This document shows, piece after piece, positions 54,880 through 64,000 of a stretch of DNA of 64,000 bases. The stretch covers positions 62,001 to 126,000 of the forward strand of contig NZ_OY781472.1 in NCBI RefSeq assembly GCF_963677035.1. The letters run 5' to 3'. The DNA comes from an uncultured Hyphomonas sp. Its GTDB lineage: Bacteria > Pseudomonadota > Alphaproteobacteria > Caulobacterales > Hyphomonadaceae. The notes under the pieces were generated by a model. That model did no database searches and was not told where the DNA came from. It worked only from the letters and a program-made list of their open reading frames with translations. The translations under genes and the position numbers were made by a program. Numbering within the stretch: the first letter of the stretch is position 1; the number at the start of each line of letters is the position of its first letter.

Positions 54880-56649
54880 TCAGACGCCGAACAAGGCCTC
54901 GCTGCCTTCCAGGAAAGTCTGGCCGCCTTCAGTGATACCGGGAACGCGGCCCGGCGCTTCTGCCAGTGCCGTCTCGGCGAAGAAACCGGCAAGCGCCAGA
55001 TTGCGGGCACGGCTGGCCGGATCGCTGGAGCGGGCGGCGGTGGCAGCGCGGGTCAGATAGTGCCCGCCGATCACGTCGCCTGCCAGCGCGAGATAAGCCG
55101 TCGCCCCGGCCAGTGCCTTGTCCTGATCGCGTTCTTTCATGGCGGTCAGCATCCAGTCGGTCGCTTCGCGCAGGGCATCGGCCCCGGCGCGCAGACGGTC
55201 CGCAATCTGAACAAGCTGTGGCTCGTTCGTGGCGCGGGCTTCGCGGATGGTGGCGTCGATGTCGCCAAGGATCAGGCGCATGGACTCGCCATTCGTGCCG
55301 GAGAGTTTCCGGCCGACCAGATCGATCGCCTGAATGCCGTTCGTGCCCTCATAGATCGGTGCGATGCGGGAGTCGCGGTACAGCTGCGCCGCCAGCGTCT
55401 CGTTCATGAAGCCCATGCCGCCATGGATCTGCAGGCCGAGGCTCGAAACGTCGACGCCCATATCCGTGGACCAGGCCTTGGCAATCGGCGTCAGCAGATC
55501 TTCGCGCAGCTTGGCCGCGTGGCGCGCCTGCTCGTCTGTCGCCGCGTCGGCCAGGTCTGCTGCAACGCCGCAGGCATAGCAGATGGCGCGGGCCGCTGCG
55601 ACGCGGGCGCGCATGGTCGTCAGGGTACGGCGAACATCGGCATGGTGCAGGATCGGGGCGGGGCCATCGACGCCCTGCACTTTTCCCTGCTTGCGCTCCT
55701 GCGCGTATTCGAAAGCCGTCTGATAGGCCGCCTCGCCCACGGCAACGCCCTCAAGGCCGACATTCAGCCGCGCCGAGTTCATCATCGTGAACATGCAGGC
55801 AAGGCCCTTGTTCGCTTCGCCGATCAGCCAGCCTGTGGCGCCATCATACTCCATCACACAGGTGGGGGAGGCGTGGATGCCGATCTTCTTCTCAAGACCG
55901 ATACATTTCAGGCTGTTGCGCTCCCCCAGGCTGCCATCTTCATTGACGAAGAATTTCGGCACCAGGAACAGCGACACGCCGCGCGACCCGGCCGGGGCAT
56001 CGGGCAGTCGCGCCAGGACCAGGTGGATGATGTTCTCGGCGATGTCATGGTCACCCCAGGTGATGAAGATCTTCTGGCCGGAGATCGCATAGGAGCCGTC
56101 ATCGTTCGGCACAGCTTTTGTCTTCAACGCGCCGACATCGGAGCCGGCCTGCGGCTCCGTCAGATTCATCGTGCCGGTCCATTTGCCTGCCACAAGATTG
56201 GGCAGGTAGGTCTGTTTCTGCACATCGGTGCCATGGTGCAGCAGCGCCTCGATGGCGCCGAAGCTGAGCAGCGGGCAGAGGCCAAACGACATGTTCGCGG
56301 CGTGGATCATCTCCATCACTGCCAGCGCCAGCGCCTTGGGCAGGCCCTGGCCGCCCCATTCCTCCGGCGCCGACAGGCCCATCCAGCCGCCTTCGCGGAA
56401 CTGGGCATAGGCCTCGGCAAAGCCCGGCGCGGCCTTGACGCCGTCCTCGGTGAGCTGGGCCCCGGCTGCATCGCCCGGCTGGTTCAGCGGCGCCAGCACA
56501 TCGCGGGCAAGCTTTGCAGCCTCCTCCAGAATCGGCGCAATGAGATCCGGATCGTAGGACTCGAAGCCCGGCAGGCCCTCCAGCTTTGGCAGGCCGGACA
56601 CCGATTGCAGTGTGAAGGCCATGTCCTGGATCGGCGCGTTATAGGGCAT
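54880..56649 (-). CDS. acyl-CoA dehydrogenase, DmdC-type
   Basis: 589 residues: N-terminal extension typical of the long DmdC/FadE-like branch (MPYNAPIQDMAF), FAD motif MNLTEPQAGSDVGALKTKA, KIFITWGDHD and the C-terminal IYEGTNGIQAIDLVGRKL. Oxidises acyl-CoA to enoyl-CoA; the branch includes 3-methylmercaptopropionyl-CoA dehydrogenase of DMSP breakdown, common in marine Alphaproteobacteria, but the substrate cannot be told from sequence alone. Confidence 0.9.
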   Translation of the reverse strand: MPYNAPIQDMAFTLQSVSGLPKLEGLPGFESYDPDLIAPILEEAAKLARDVLAPLNQPGDAAGAQLTEDGVKAAPGFAEAYAQFREGGWMGLSAPEEWGGQGLPKALALAVMEMIHAANMSFGLCPLLSFGAIEALLHHGTDVQKQTYLPNLVAGKWTGTMNLTEPQAGSDVGALKTKAVPNDDGSYAISGQKIFITWGDHDIAENIIHLVLARLPDAPAGSRGVSLFLVPKFFVNEDGSLGERNSLKCIGLEKKIGIHASPTCVMEYDGATGWLIGEANKGLACMFTMMNSARLNVGLEGVAVGEAAYQTAFEYAQERKQGKVQGVDGPAPILHHADVRRTLTTMRARVAAARAICYACGVAADLADAATDEQARHAAKLREDLLTPIAKAWSTDMGVDVSSLGLQIHGGMGFMNETLAAQLYRDSRIAPIYEGTNGIQAIDLVGRKLSGTNGESMRLILGDIDATIREARATNEPQLVQIADRLRAGADALREATDWMLTAMKERDQDKALAGATAYLALAGDVIGGHYLTRAATAARSSDPASRARNLALAGFFAETALAEAPGRVPGITEGGQTFLEGSEALFGV

Positions 56650-56768
56650 CAATTTGTCTCCGATAATGCATAAGTGATATCAGGCGCAGGCTTTAGCGCG
56701 CCAGTAGCGACTGTCCAGCGATGTACTATACTGTGCGTCAACCTGACTAACAAAAGGCTCCAACACCC

Positions 56769-57503
56769 ATGCGAACATTTCTCCTATCCGTTTCTGCAAT
56801 TGCCCTTGCGGGCTCCCTCGCGGCCTGCGCGCCGTCCGCCAGCGAATCGGCTCCGGCGGCTGCCCCGGAGACCAGCACCGCGGAAACCACCGCAGGCCCG
56901 GCCGAAACCCCGGCACCGGCTCCGGAACTCGGCCCGGCAGGCCTCTATAACATGGACCTCAGCCACGCTTCGCTGACCTGGAAGATCAGCCATTTCGGCC
57001 TGTCCCACTACACTGCCCGCTTCACCCGCATGTCCGGGACGCTGGACTTCGACCCGGAAAACCTGTCGGCCAGCGAGCTGAACATCACGGTCGACCCGGC
57101 CTCGGTCCAGACCGACTATCCGTTTGATTTCGAGGCTGGCCACCCGGATAGCCCGTACGACTCATTCGACCAGGAAATTTCCCAGAGCGACACCTACTTC
57201 GATTCCACGGCCTTCCCGGAAATCACGTTCAAGTCCACCGACGTCACCACGACCGGCCCCAATACCGGCACCGTCACCGGCGACCTGACCTTCCGCGGTG
57301 TCACCAAACCGGTGACCCTGGACGTGACCTACAATGGCACCGCCAGCTTCCCATGGGCACCGGATTCGCCGCGCCTCGGCTTTTCGGCAACCGGCTCACT
57401 GAAGCGTTCCGACTTCGGCCTGGACTTCATGGTGCCGAATCTCGGCGATGAGGTGGACCTGGTGATCGAAGCAGAGTTCGCCCTGCCCGCCGACGCCGAA
57501 TAA
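56769..57503 (+). CDS. YceI-family lipoprotein
   Basis: Signal peptide with lipobox LAAC in MRTFLLSVSAIALAGSLAAC, a Pro/Ala/Glu linker, then the YceI lipocalin fold (HASLTWKISHFGLSHYTARF, GDLTFRGVTKPVTLDV). YceI proteins bind isoprenoid chains (polyprenyl quinone or carotenoid). Eleven bases before the b561-YceI gene. Confidence 0.88.
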   Translation: MRTFLLSVSAIALAGSLAACAPSASESAPAAAPETSTAETTAGPAETPAPAPELGPAGLYNMDLSHASLTWKISHFGLSHYTARFTRMSGTLDFDPENLSASELNITVDPASVQTDYPFDFEAGHPDSPYDSFDQEISQSDTYFDSTAFPEITFKSTDVTTTGPNTGTVTGDLTFRGVTKPVTLDVTYNGTASFPWAPDSPRLGFSATGSLKRSDFGLDFMVPNLGDEVDLVIEAEFALPADAE

Positions 57504-57513
57504 GGCCAGCCCC

Positions 57514-58710
57514 ATGCATGCACCATCCTCCAATCGATACACAGCCGTCGCGATTCTCCTGCACTGGGCGATCGCGGCCCTGATCCTGTTCATGATCTGG
57601 CTGGGATGGAACATGGATGACAATCAAGCCCGCTTCCAGCTGCACAAATCGATCGGGATCACGATCCTGTTCCTGAGTGTGGCGCGGGTGCTGTGGCGGT
57701 GGCTGAACCCGCCGCCACCGCTGCCAGCCGACATGGCCCCATGGGAGAAACGCCTCTCCCATGGGGTCCATATCGGCTTCTACGCCCTGATGATCGGCCT
57801 GCCGCTGCTCGGCTGGCTGATCGTCTCGACGTCCAAATTCCAGGTCTCGACCGTCCTGTTCGGCACGGTCAGCTGGCCCCACCTTCCGTTTACAGAAGGC
57901 CTGCGGGGCGGGGTGGTTCACAAGATTGCGGAATTCCTGCACTCCAAAGGCGCCTGGGTCCTGATCGTGCTGCTGGGCCTGCATGTCGGGGGCGCCATCA
58001 AGCATGAAATTGCCGCTGAGCAAGGCGTGTTCAAGCGGATGATCCCCGGCCTGTTCGGCCGTGCCCATACGCCCGCTCCGGCGCGTGGCTATGCCACCGC
58101 ATTCGGCGCTGCTCTGCTCCTCTTTGCGATTATCGCAGCCGTTCCGCTGATGAAGTCCGCGCCGCCTGCACCGGCCGGCCCCGGCGCGGCAGGCGCTGTC
58201 CCGGCAGAGGCCGGCAACTGGCAGATCGATCCTGCGACGTCCGAAATCGACTTTGCCGGAACCTATCAGAACAAGCCATTCTCCGGCACGTTCACGCGCT
58301 GGGATTCCTATGTCCGGTTCGACCCGGATGACCTGGAAAACTCCACCGTCACGGTCGAGGTCCAGCCCGGCTCAGCCCAGACCGGCACCAAACTCTATGA
58401 CGACACGCTGCAGAGCGGTGAATGGTTCGACACCGGCACGTATCCGGTCGTGAAGGTCAGCCTGATCAATTTCGCGGCCGCGCCAGACGGCGGGTATACC
58501 GCAGAAGCCTCGCTGCTGGTGAAGGAGCAGGCCGTCAACGTACCGCTCGACTTCAGCCTCATCATCGACGGCGACAATGCCACATTCGAAGGCACGAGCA
58601 CGCTTTCCCGCAAAGCGCTGAACCTCGGCCAGCAGTCTGACCCCGGCGGAGACTGGGTGGCCGACGAGGTCACGGTCACCGTCAAAGGCACCGCCACCCG
58701 CAAGGAATAA
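57514..58710 (+). CDS. cytochrome b561 fused to a YceI domain
   Basis: Residues about 1-190: four-helix cytochrome b561 with histidines for two haems (LLHWAIAALILF, LHKSIGI, LSHGVHIGFYALMI, VVHKIAEFLH ... GLHVGGAIKHE). Residues about 230-398: periplasmic YceI domain (IDPATSEIDFAGTYQNKPFS, VNVPLDFSLIIDGDNATFEG). This suggests electron transfer linked to an isoprenoid ligand such as a quinone. It follows a stand-alone YceI gene in the same operon. Confidence 0.88.
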   Translation: MHAPSSNRYTAVAILLHWAIAALILFMIWLGWNMDDNQARFQLHKSIGITILFLSVARVLWRWLNPPPPLPADMAPWEKRLSHGVHIGFYALMIGLPLLGWLIVSTSKFQVSTVLFGTVSWPHLPFTEGLRGGVVHKIAEFLHSKGAWVLIVLLGLHVGGAIKHEIAAEQGVFKRMIPGLFGRAHTPAPARGYATAFGAALLLFAIIAAVPLMKSAPPAPAGPGAAGAVPAEAGNWQIDPATSEIDFAGTYQNKPFSGTFTRWDSYVRFDPDDLENSTVTVEVQPGSAQTGTKLYDDTLQSGEWFDTGTYPVVKVSLINFAAAPDGGYTAEASLLVKEQAVNVPLDFSLIIDGDNATFEGTSTLSRKALNLGQQSDPGGDWVADEVTVTVKGTATRKE

Positions 58711-58758
58711 TGCGCCTGCGGCTTCCGGCCGGGCGGGACGGGTGATAAGCCGCCCCTT

Positions 58759-59697
58759 ATGACCGCCATCGTGCCCATTCAGCCTGGAACGCTCAGCCTC
58801 GCCGCCATGCATCTGCGCGGCGGCGGCCTCGTGGCGATGCCCACAGAGACCGTCTACGGCCTCGCCTGCAACGCTGCCAATCCGGACGCCGTGGTGCGCC
58901 TCTACGAGGCCAAGGGCCGTCCGCGCTTCAACCCGCTGATCGCGCATGTCGCGAACATGGAGATGGCGGAGCAGGAGGCTGTGTTCTCAGATCAGGCCCG
59001 TGAGATTGCCGCGAAATTCTGGCCGGGGCCGCTGACCATGGTGCTGCCTGTCGCGCCCACCGGCACGGTCAGCGACATCGCCCGCGCCGGGCTCGACACG
59101 ATTGCCCTGCGCATGCCGGCCCATCCGGGCGCCCGGGCGCTGATCGAGACGTTCGGCAAGCCGCTGGTCGCACCATCTGCCAACCGGTCCGGCCATGTCA
59201 GCCCGACAACCGCGCAGCACGTCAAAGAGGATCTGGACGGAAAGGTCGACCTGATCCTCGACGGCGGCCCGTGCGAGCGCGGCATCGAGTCGACCATTGT
59301 CAGCTTCGTCGGCGCGCGCCCTGTCCTGCTCCGCGCCGGCGCGCTGGAAACACCCGCGCTTGAAGCCGCCCTCGGCGCGCCGCTCATCGCGCGCGAGGAA
59401 GCAGACGGAATCTCCGCCCCCGGACAACTCAAAAGCCACTACGCCCCGAACGCCCGCATCCGCCTGAATGCCGAGGCGCCGGAGCCGGGCGAGGGGTGGC
59501 TCGCCTTTGGTGACACGCCCTATTCCGGCCTGAACCTTTCCGAAGCCGGAGACCTGCGCGAAGCCGCCAGGAATTTGTTCGCCGCCCTGCGCTCGCTGGA
59601 CACGCAATTCGACCGGATCGCCATTGCCCCCATCCCGAACGATGGATTGGGCGAAGCCATCAATGACCGCCTCGCCCGCGCGGCATACAGGGACTAG
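58759..59697 (+). CDS. tsaC: threonylcarbamoyladenylate synthase (Sua5/TsaC type)
   Basis: AMPTETVYGLACNA, KGRPRFNPL, SANRSGHVSPT and GIESTIVSF are the YrdC/Sua5 core; the C-terminal Sua5 domain (GQLKSHYAPNARIRL) is present, so it is a Sua5-like long form. First step of t6A tRNA modification. 312 residues. Confidence 0.9.
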   Translation: MTAIVPIQPGTLSLAAMHLRGGGLVAMPTETVYGLACNAANPDAVVRLYEAKGRPRFNPLIAHVANMEMAEQEAVFSDQAREIAAKFWPGPLTMVLPVAPTGTVSDIARAGLDTIALRMPAHPGARALIETFGKPLVAPSANRSGHVSPTTAQHVKEDLDGKVDLILDGGPCERGIESTIVSFVGARPVLLRAGALETPALEAALGAPLIAREEADGISAPGQLKSHYAPNARIRLNAEAPEPGEGWLAFGDTPYSGLNLSEAGDLREAARNLFAALRSLDTQFDRIAIAPIPNDGLGEAINDRLARAAYRD

Positions 59698-59706
59698 GAT
59701 CCGGCC

Positions 59707-60342
59707 ATGCACCCTGCCCGGCTTTTCCACGAAACCGACCCGGCCGTGCTGCGCCAGCGCATCCGGGACAATCCCTTCGCCCTGATCACTGCGGTCAGCG
59801 ACGGCCGGCCGCTTGCGGCGCATGCCCCTGTTCTTCTGCATGAAGAGGACCTCTCCCCCGGGGGAGGGGCCCCTCCGGCCCTGCGCTTCCACCTGTCCGC
59901 CGCCAATCCGTTGACCCGGGCCCTGCTGGACGGCAGCGAGACGCTGATCGTGTTCACCGGAATTGACGGGTACGTCTCGCCCGACTGGTACGGCATCGAC
60001 GATCAGGTGCCGACCTGGAACTATCTCTCCGTCGAGGCCGCCGGGCCGGTCACGCGGCTGGACGCGGCGGCGACCCGGCAGCAGGTGGATGACCTCTCCG
60101 CCGTGTTCGAAGCGCCGCTGGCGCCGAAGCCTGTCTGGACATCGGCCAAGATGACGCCTGCGCGGCTGGAGGCCCTGCTGCGCGGCATCGTTGCCTTTGA
60201 ACTGGTGCCAACCCGCTTCGAGGGCACCACCAAGCTCAGCCAGAACAAACCTGCCGACGTGATCACCCGCGTGGCCGACGCACTGGATGCGACGGAAAGC
60301 GGTGTCGCACTGGCCTCAGAAATGCGTAAACTGGAACCATGA
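59707..60342 (+). CDS. PaiB-like FMN-binding protein
   Basis: Short N-terminal helix and split-barrel: DNPFALITAVSDGRPLAAHA, DGYVSPDWYGIDDQVPTWNY and TKLSQNKPADV match PaiB/YneN-type flavin-binding negative regulators. Its stop overlaps the next gene's start (ATGA). Confidence 0.82.
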   Translation: MHPARLFHETDPAVLRQRIRDNPFALITAVSDGRPLAAHAPVLLHEEDLSPGGGAPPALRFHLSAANPLTRALLDGSETLIVFTGIDGYVSPDWYGIDDQVPTWNYLSVEAAGPVTRLDAAATRQQVDDLSAVFEAPLAPKPVWTSAKMTPARLEALLRGIVAFELVPTRFEGTTKLSQNKPADVITRVADALDATESGVALASEMRKLEP

Positions 60343-61745
60343 CCAAGACACTGACCCCCGACTTCCTCGCCGCCCTGAAAGATCTGCTCGGCCCACAGGG
60401 CTGGTCCGAAGATCCTGATGTCCTGTCCGAACACGCGCATGCCTGGCGCGGCTTCATCCAGGGGGAGACGCCCATCGTGGCAAAGCCCGCCAGCACCGAA
60501 GAGGCCGCAGCTCTGGTGAAGCTGTGTAGCCAGCACGGCGTCGCGATCTGCCCGCAGGGCGGCAATACCGGCCTCGTCGATGCCGGTGTGCCGCATGGCG
60601 AGATCTGTGTCTCGATGCGCCGCATGAACAAGGTGCGCAGCGTCGACGTGTTCAACAATTCCATGGTGGTGGAGGCAGGCGCCCCGCTGGTGACCGCGCA
60701 AGCCGCTGCCGAAGACGTGAACCGTCTGTTCCCGCTGTCGCTCGGCTCCGAAGGCACGGCCACGATTGGCGGCCTGATCTCCACCAATGCCGGCGGCGTC
60801 AATGTGCTGCGCTATGGCATGATGCGCGACCTGCTGCTGGGCATGGAAGTCGTGCTGCCGTCCGGCGAGATCTGGGATGGCCTGTCGGGCCTGCGCAAGA
60901 ACAATACCGGCTATGATCTGAAGCACCTGTTCGCAGGCGCCGAGGGCACGCTGGGCCTTGTCACCGCAGCGACGCTGAAACTGTTCCCGAAGGTGCAACG
61001 CGCCACAGCCTGGGTGACGGTGGAGACCACACAGGACGTGATCGCGCTGCTGGCGCATGTCCGCGAAATGGCAGGCGACACGGTGACGAGCTTTGAGATG
61101 ATCCCGGCCAATGCGGTCGAGATGGTGATTGCCGACATCGAAGGCACACGCGACCCGCTGCCGTCAAACCTTGGCTGGCGCGTGCTGATGGAAGTGTCCT
61201 TCTCCGACGAAGCCATGGCCCGCAAGACGCTGGAAACCGCGCTCGAAGCCGCGTTCGAGAAAGGCCTGATCCAGGACGCCGCCATCGCCGAAAGCCTCGC
61301 CCAGTCGAAAGCCATGTGGATGGTGCGAGAGACGATCCCGCTGTCCAAACGCGCCTATGGCAACTCACTGAACCAGGACATTTCCGTGCCGGTCAGCAAG
61401 ATTCCCACCTTCATGGAAACCTGCAATGCCCGTATCGTGGAGAAGCTGCCGACGGCAGACTTCGTGATCTTCGGCCATGTCGGCGACGGGAACCTGCATT
61501 ACTCCGTCATCGAACCACCGGAGAAGACCGGCCTGCGCGAGCATTTCGATGCGCTGACGCGGATCATCTATGACACGGTGATGGAGTTCGACGGCTCGAT
61601 CTCTGCCGAGCATGGCGTTGGCCGTCTGAAACGGGATGAGCTGGCAAAGCTGCGCCCGCAGGCCGCCACGGACACAATGCGCGCCATCAAGTCGGCGCTG
61701 GACCCCAAGGGCATTATGAACCCGAACCGGGTGGTCAGCGTCTGA
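60339..61745 (+). CDS. FAD-linked 2-hydroxyacid dehydrogenase (GlcD/D2HGDH-like)
   Basis: PCMH-type FAD domain with VAICPQGGNTGLVDAG, SLGSEGTATIGGLISTNAGG and AGAEGTLGLVTAATLKLFP. C-terminal HVGDGNLHYSV and AEHGVGRLKRDE match the D-2-hydroxyglutarate / D-lactate / glycolate dehydrogenase group. 468 residues. Converges with the LldD-like gene, their ends overlapping by 11 bases. Confidence 0.88.
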   Translation: MTKTLTPDFLAALKDLLGPQGWSEDPDVLSEHAHAWRGFIQGETPIVAKPASTEEAAALVKLCSQHGVAICPQGGNTGLVDAGVPHGEICVSMRRMNKVRSVDVFNNSMVVEAGAPLVTAQAAAEDVNRLFPLSLGSEGTATIGGLISTNAGGVNVLRYGMMRDLLLGMEVVLPSGEIWDGLSGLRKNNTGYDLKHLFAGAEGTLGLVTAATLKLFPKVQRATAWVTVETTQDVIALLAHVREMAGDTVTSFEMIPANAVEMVIADIEGTRDPLPSNLGWRVLMEVSFSDEAMARKTLETALEAAFEKGLIQDAAIAESLAQSKAMWMVRETIPLSKRAYGNSLNQDISVPVSKIPTFMETCNARIVEKLPTADFVIFGHVGDGNLHYSVIEPPEKTGLREHFDALTRIIYDTVMEFDGSISAEHGVGRLKRDELAKLRPQAATDTMRAIKSALDPKGIMNPNRVVSV

Positions 61746-62883
61746 GGCGCAGCAACGTTTCGTCCAGATCGGCAAGACGCGGCACGCCCAGTAGGCCGAG
61801 GCCGCGCTCGACGTCATCCTTCAGGATACGGATCGCCCGGTCGACGCCTGTTTCGCCGCCCGCGGCCAGCCCGTAAAGATAGGCCCGGCCGATCGCCACG
61901 CTGGTCGCCCCCCGGGCAATCAGTTTCAGCACATGGCTGCCCCGGCGCACACCGCCATCGGCAATGATTTCGATCTTCGGGCTCACAGCCGCACGCATCT
62001 CCGGCAAGAGGTCGATCACCGGCACGGATGTGTCGATCTGGCGCCCGCCATGGTTCGAGACCCAGACGGCGCTTGCGCCATGGTCCACCGCGCGCATGGC
62101 ATCTTCAGCGGTCGCCACGCCCTTGATCGCGAACGGGCCGCCCCATTCATTGGCCATCCATTCGGCGTCTTTCCAGGTCATGGTGCGGTCGAACAGCTCG
62201 TTGATGACATTCATCACACCGCGCCCGCCCGTATCGAGCCCCTCGAAATTGACCGGACCGATCTTTGGCGAGGTGAACATGTCCAGGAGGTAGCCGGGCT
62301 TTGCCAGCGCCTGCGAAATCGTCTTGCTGTTCAGCTTTGGCGGCACGGTGAAGCGATTGCGCGGGTCACGCTCACGCGCGCCGGCCACAATCGTGTCGAC
62401 GGTCAGTACACAACCGGTAAATCCCGCTGCCTTCGCCCGCGCCATCAGCTCCTTCACGATGCCCCGGTCCTTCCAGACATAGATCTGGATGATCTTCGGC
62501 ACATCCGGCGCAGCGGCCGAGATGTCGGCCAGCGTCTGGCTGGCCAGCGTGGACGCAGAATAGGTCAGGCCGGCCTTCTGCGCCGCACGGGCCACGGCCA
62601 GTTCGCCTTCCTTCGGATGGAAGAGGCGCGACGCCGCCGTCGGCGCAATGAAGAACGGCAAGGGCGATGGCTGGCCGAACACGGTCGCTGCCGTGTCGAT
62701 CTTCGAAATATCGACCAGCGAATTCCACTGCAGTTCGTAATCCGTATACCGATCCACCTGCCGCCGCAGGGTGATCTCGTCTTCCGCGCCGCCGTCGATA
62801 TAGTCGAAAACCATGCGCGGCAGGCGCCGCTGCGCCATTTTACGCAGATCATCAATATTGATTGCGGTTGTCACGCTGGCCAC
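61735..62883 (-). CDS. lldD: FMN-dependent alpha-hydroxyacid (L-lactate type) dehydrogenase
   Basis: MVFDYIDGGAEDEITLRRQV, WVSNHGGRQIDTSVP (catalytic His) and IIADGGVRRGSHVLKLIARG are the FMN-binding barrel motifs. Oxidises L-lactate or similar. GTG 62883 is preferred: a G-rich site lies nine bases upstream and the longer ORF start carries unrelated sequence antisense to the next gene; GTG 62874 is an alternative. Gene symbol by family only. Confidence 0.8.
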   Translation of the reverse strand: MASVTTAINIDDLRKMAQRRLPRMVFDYIDGGAEDEITLRRQVDRYTDYELQWNSLVDISKIDTAATVFGQPSPLPFFIAPTAASRLFHPKEGELAVARAAQKAGLTYSASTLASQTLADISAAAPDVPKIIQIYVWKDRGIVKELMARAKAAGFTGCVLTVDTIVAGARERDPRNRFTVPPKLNSKTISQALAKPGYLLDMFTSPKIGPVNFEGLDTGGRGVMNVINELFDRTMTWKDAEWMANEWGGPFAIKGVATAEDAMRAVDHGASAVWVSNHGGRQIDTSVPVIDLLPEMRAAVSPKIEIIADGGVRRGSHVLKLIARGATSVAIGRAYLYGLAAGGETGVDRAIRILKDDVERGLGLLGVPRLADLDETLLRLRR

Positions 62884-62979
62884 GGCGGGGGTCCCCTTTG
62901 CCTCATCTATTGTTTTCGTTTTACGGCTTGCCCGATCAAGGATAGGCTTGCCGGTAACAGGTAAGCTAAGGGGGGCGCT

Positions 62980-64000
62980 ATGCGCAAGCTTCTGCCAATC
63001 GTAATATCCACACTTGCTCTCGGTCTCGCCGCGTGTGCGCCATCCGGAGGGCCTGCTGAGACTCCGGAAGAGCCGGCTGCCACGACGGAGCCGGCCGCCG
63101 ATACCCCGGCCGCAGCCCCCGACGAAGCGGGTGTCAGGATGATCCCGATCTCGACGCCGAAAGGCGACTTCAAGGTCTGGACAAGGCAGGTGGGTGACAA
63201 TCCGCGTATCAAGGTGCTGCTGCTGCATGGCGGTCCCGGTGCCACCTATGAAGCCTTCAAGCCTTTCGAGGACTATTTCACACCGGCCGGGATCGAGTTC
63301 TTCTATTACGACCAGCTGGATTCCTGGCTGTCCGACCAGCCGAACGACCCGGACCTGTGGACCATCGAAGCCGCCGTCAGTGAGGTCGACCAGGTCCGCG
63401 AAGCCCTCGGCCTCGACGCAGACAATTTCTATCTCTACGGCCAGTCATGGGGCGGCATCCTCGGCATGGAATATGCGCTCGCCCATCAGGACCATCTCAA
63501 GGGCCTGATCATTTCGAACATGATGGCCAGTATCCCGGCCTATAACGACTATTCGAAAAATGTGCTGCAGCCGCAGATGGATCAGGACGTCCTGAAGGAG
63601 ATCCTGGCCTATGAGGCGGCCGGAGACTTCCATAATCCGCGCTACATGGAATTGCTGATGAACTCCTATTACACCGAGCACATCCTGCGGCGCCCGGTGG
63701 AGGAGTGGCCCGCCGATTTGCTTGGCTCGTTTGAACACATGAACGGCGACAAATATCTGGCCATGCAGGGGCCCAGCGAAATGGGCGCCGGCGGCTCGCT
63801 CGTCGATTGGGACAGGCTGGCGGACCTGCACGAGATCACCGTGCCGACACTCATCACCGGCGGACAGGAAGACACGATGGACCCTGCCTTCATGGCGATG
63901 ATGGCGGAAGAAATTCCGAACGCGGAGCTAAATATCTGCCCGGATGCAGGCCACCTCACCCAGTATGACAATCCGGAATGCTATTTCACCGGGATGATCG
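62980..64000 (+). CDS. proline iminopeptidase-like alpha/beta-hydrolase lipoprotein, 3' end outside the window
   Basis: Not closed by the window end. Start MRKLLPIVISTLALGLAAC has lipobox LAAC, then a low-complexity Pro/Ala/Glu/Thr linker. The hydrolase has HGGPGATYE (oxyanion), GQSWGGILGMEYAL (nucleophile Ser) and ITGGQEDTMDPAFM near the Asp. The His is probably in DAGHLTQ near the edge. Family S33 aminopeptidases release N-terminal Pro. ATG 62980 has AAGGGGG upstream. Confidence 0.85.
   Translation, partial: MRKLLPIVISTLALGLAACAPSGGPAETPEEPAATTEPAADTPAAAPDEAGVRMIPISTPKGDFKVWTRQVGDNPRIKVLLLHGGPGATYEAFKPFEDYFTPAGIEFFYYDQLDSWLSDQPNDPDLWTIEAAVSEVDQVREALGLDADNFYLYGQSWGGILGMEYALAHQDHLKGLIISNMMASIPAYNDYSKNVLQPQMDQDVLKEILAYEAAGDFHNPRYMELLMNSYYTEHILRRPVEEWPADLLGSFEHMNGDKYLAMQGPSEMGAGGSLVDWDRLADLHEITVPTLITGGQEDTMDPAFMAMMAEEIPNAELNICPDAGHLTQYDNPECYFTGMI

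Noticed and set aside
1..64000. CRISPR array, insertion sequence or transposase
   Set aside because: No regularly spaced repeats with unique spacers and no transposase or integrase motifs were found in the read frames.

Overview
The window looks like a chromosome segment from a GC-rich alphaproteobacterium. The xseB-ispA-dxs order, the DmdC-type acyl-CoA dehydrogenase, the cytochrome b561-YceI pair and the many small lipoproteins would suit Hyphomonadaceae or nearby Caulobacterales. That placement is inference from gene content and codon style, not a database match.

It divides into an accessory left part (1 to about 36.2 kb) and a housekeeping right part (about 36.6 to 64 kb), separated by a complete tRNA-Thr(TGT) gene whose 3' end faces the accessory side. 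The accessory part opens with the end of a UvrD/PcrA-like helicase. A tight same-strand operon of unknown purpose follows: a sigma-region-2-like protein, a bicupin-like protein, a HemN/HemW-like radical SAM enzyme and an Nramp-related transporter. Next come a fatty acid desaturase, a DUF2000 protein and a stretch of decayed DNA.

From 9.8 to 35.8 kb nearly everything looks like a defence or conflict gene. There is a 1562-residue P-loop NTPase with an N-terminal nuclease-like domain, hipBA, a second giant P-loop protein with a C-terminal PD-(D/E)XK nuclease, and a separate PD-(D/E)XK-like protein. Two converging effector operons follow. The plus-strand one encodes a HEXXH metallopeptidase (frameshifted here), a ComEC-like metallo-beta-lactamase (MBL) protein and a patatin-like phospholipase. 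The minus-strand one encodes a caspase-like protease, a 446-residue unknown and a second ComEC-like MBL protein. The island ends with a DUF4238/SEC-C protein and a HEPN-domain protein. A DUF6499/DUF2285 protein and a truncated CopG-type protein are the kind of genes carried by alphaproteobacterial conjugative elements, so the island may be a degraded mobile element that used the tRNA-Thr. No integrase, transposase or second attachment site is visible.

The right part holds an OmpA-like protein, metG, a DUF938 methyltransferase, an aldo/keto reductase, an acyl-CoA synthetase, two TPR-like lipoproteins, dxs-ispA-xseB, a histidine phosphatase, signal peptidase I, an MBL hydrolase, gluconokinase and an RsuA-family pseudouridine synthase. 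It continues with an MFS exporter, a cold-shock protein, a DUF3833 lipoprotein, an acyl-CoA dehydrogenase, the YceI and b561-YceI pair, a Sua5-type enzyme, a PaiB-like protein, an FAD-linked dehydrogenase, an FMN-linked lactate-dehydrogenase-type enzyme and the start of a proline-iminopeptidase-like lipoprotein.

The best candidate for an undescribed system is the pair of converging three-gene operons at 23.8 to 32.5 kb, each pairing a protease with its own ComEC-like MBL protein. The bicupin / radical SAM / Nramp operon is the second candidate.
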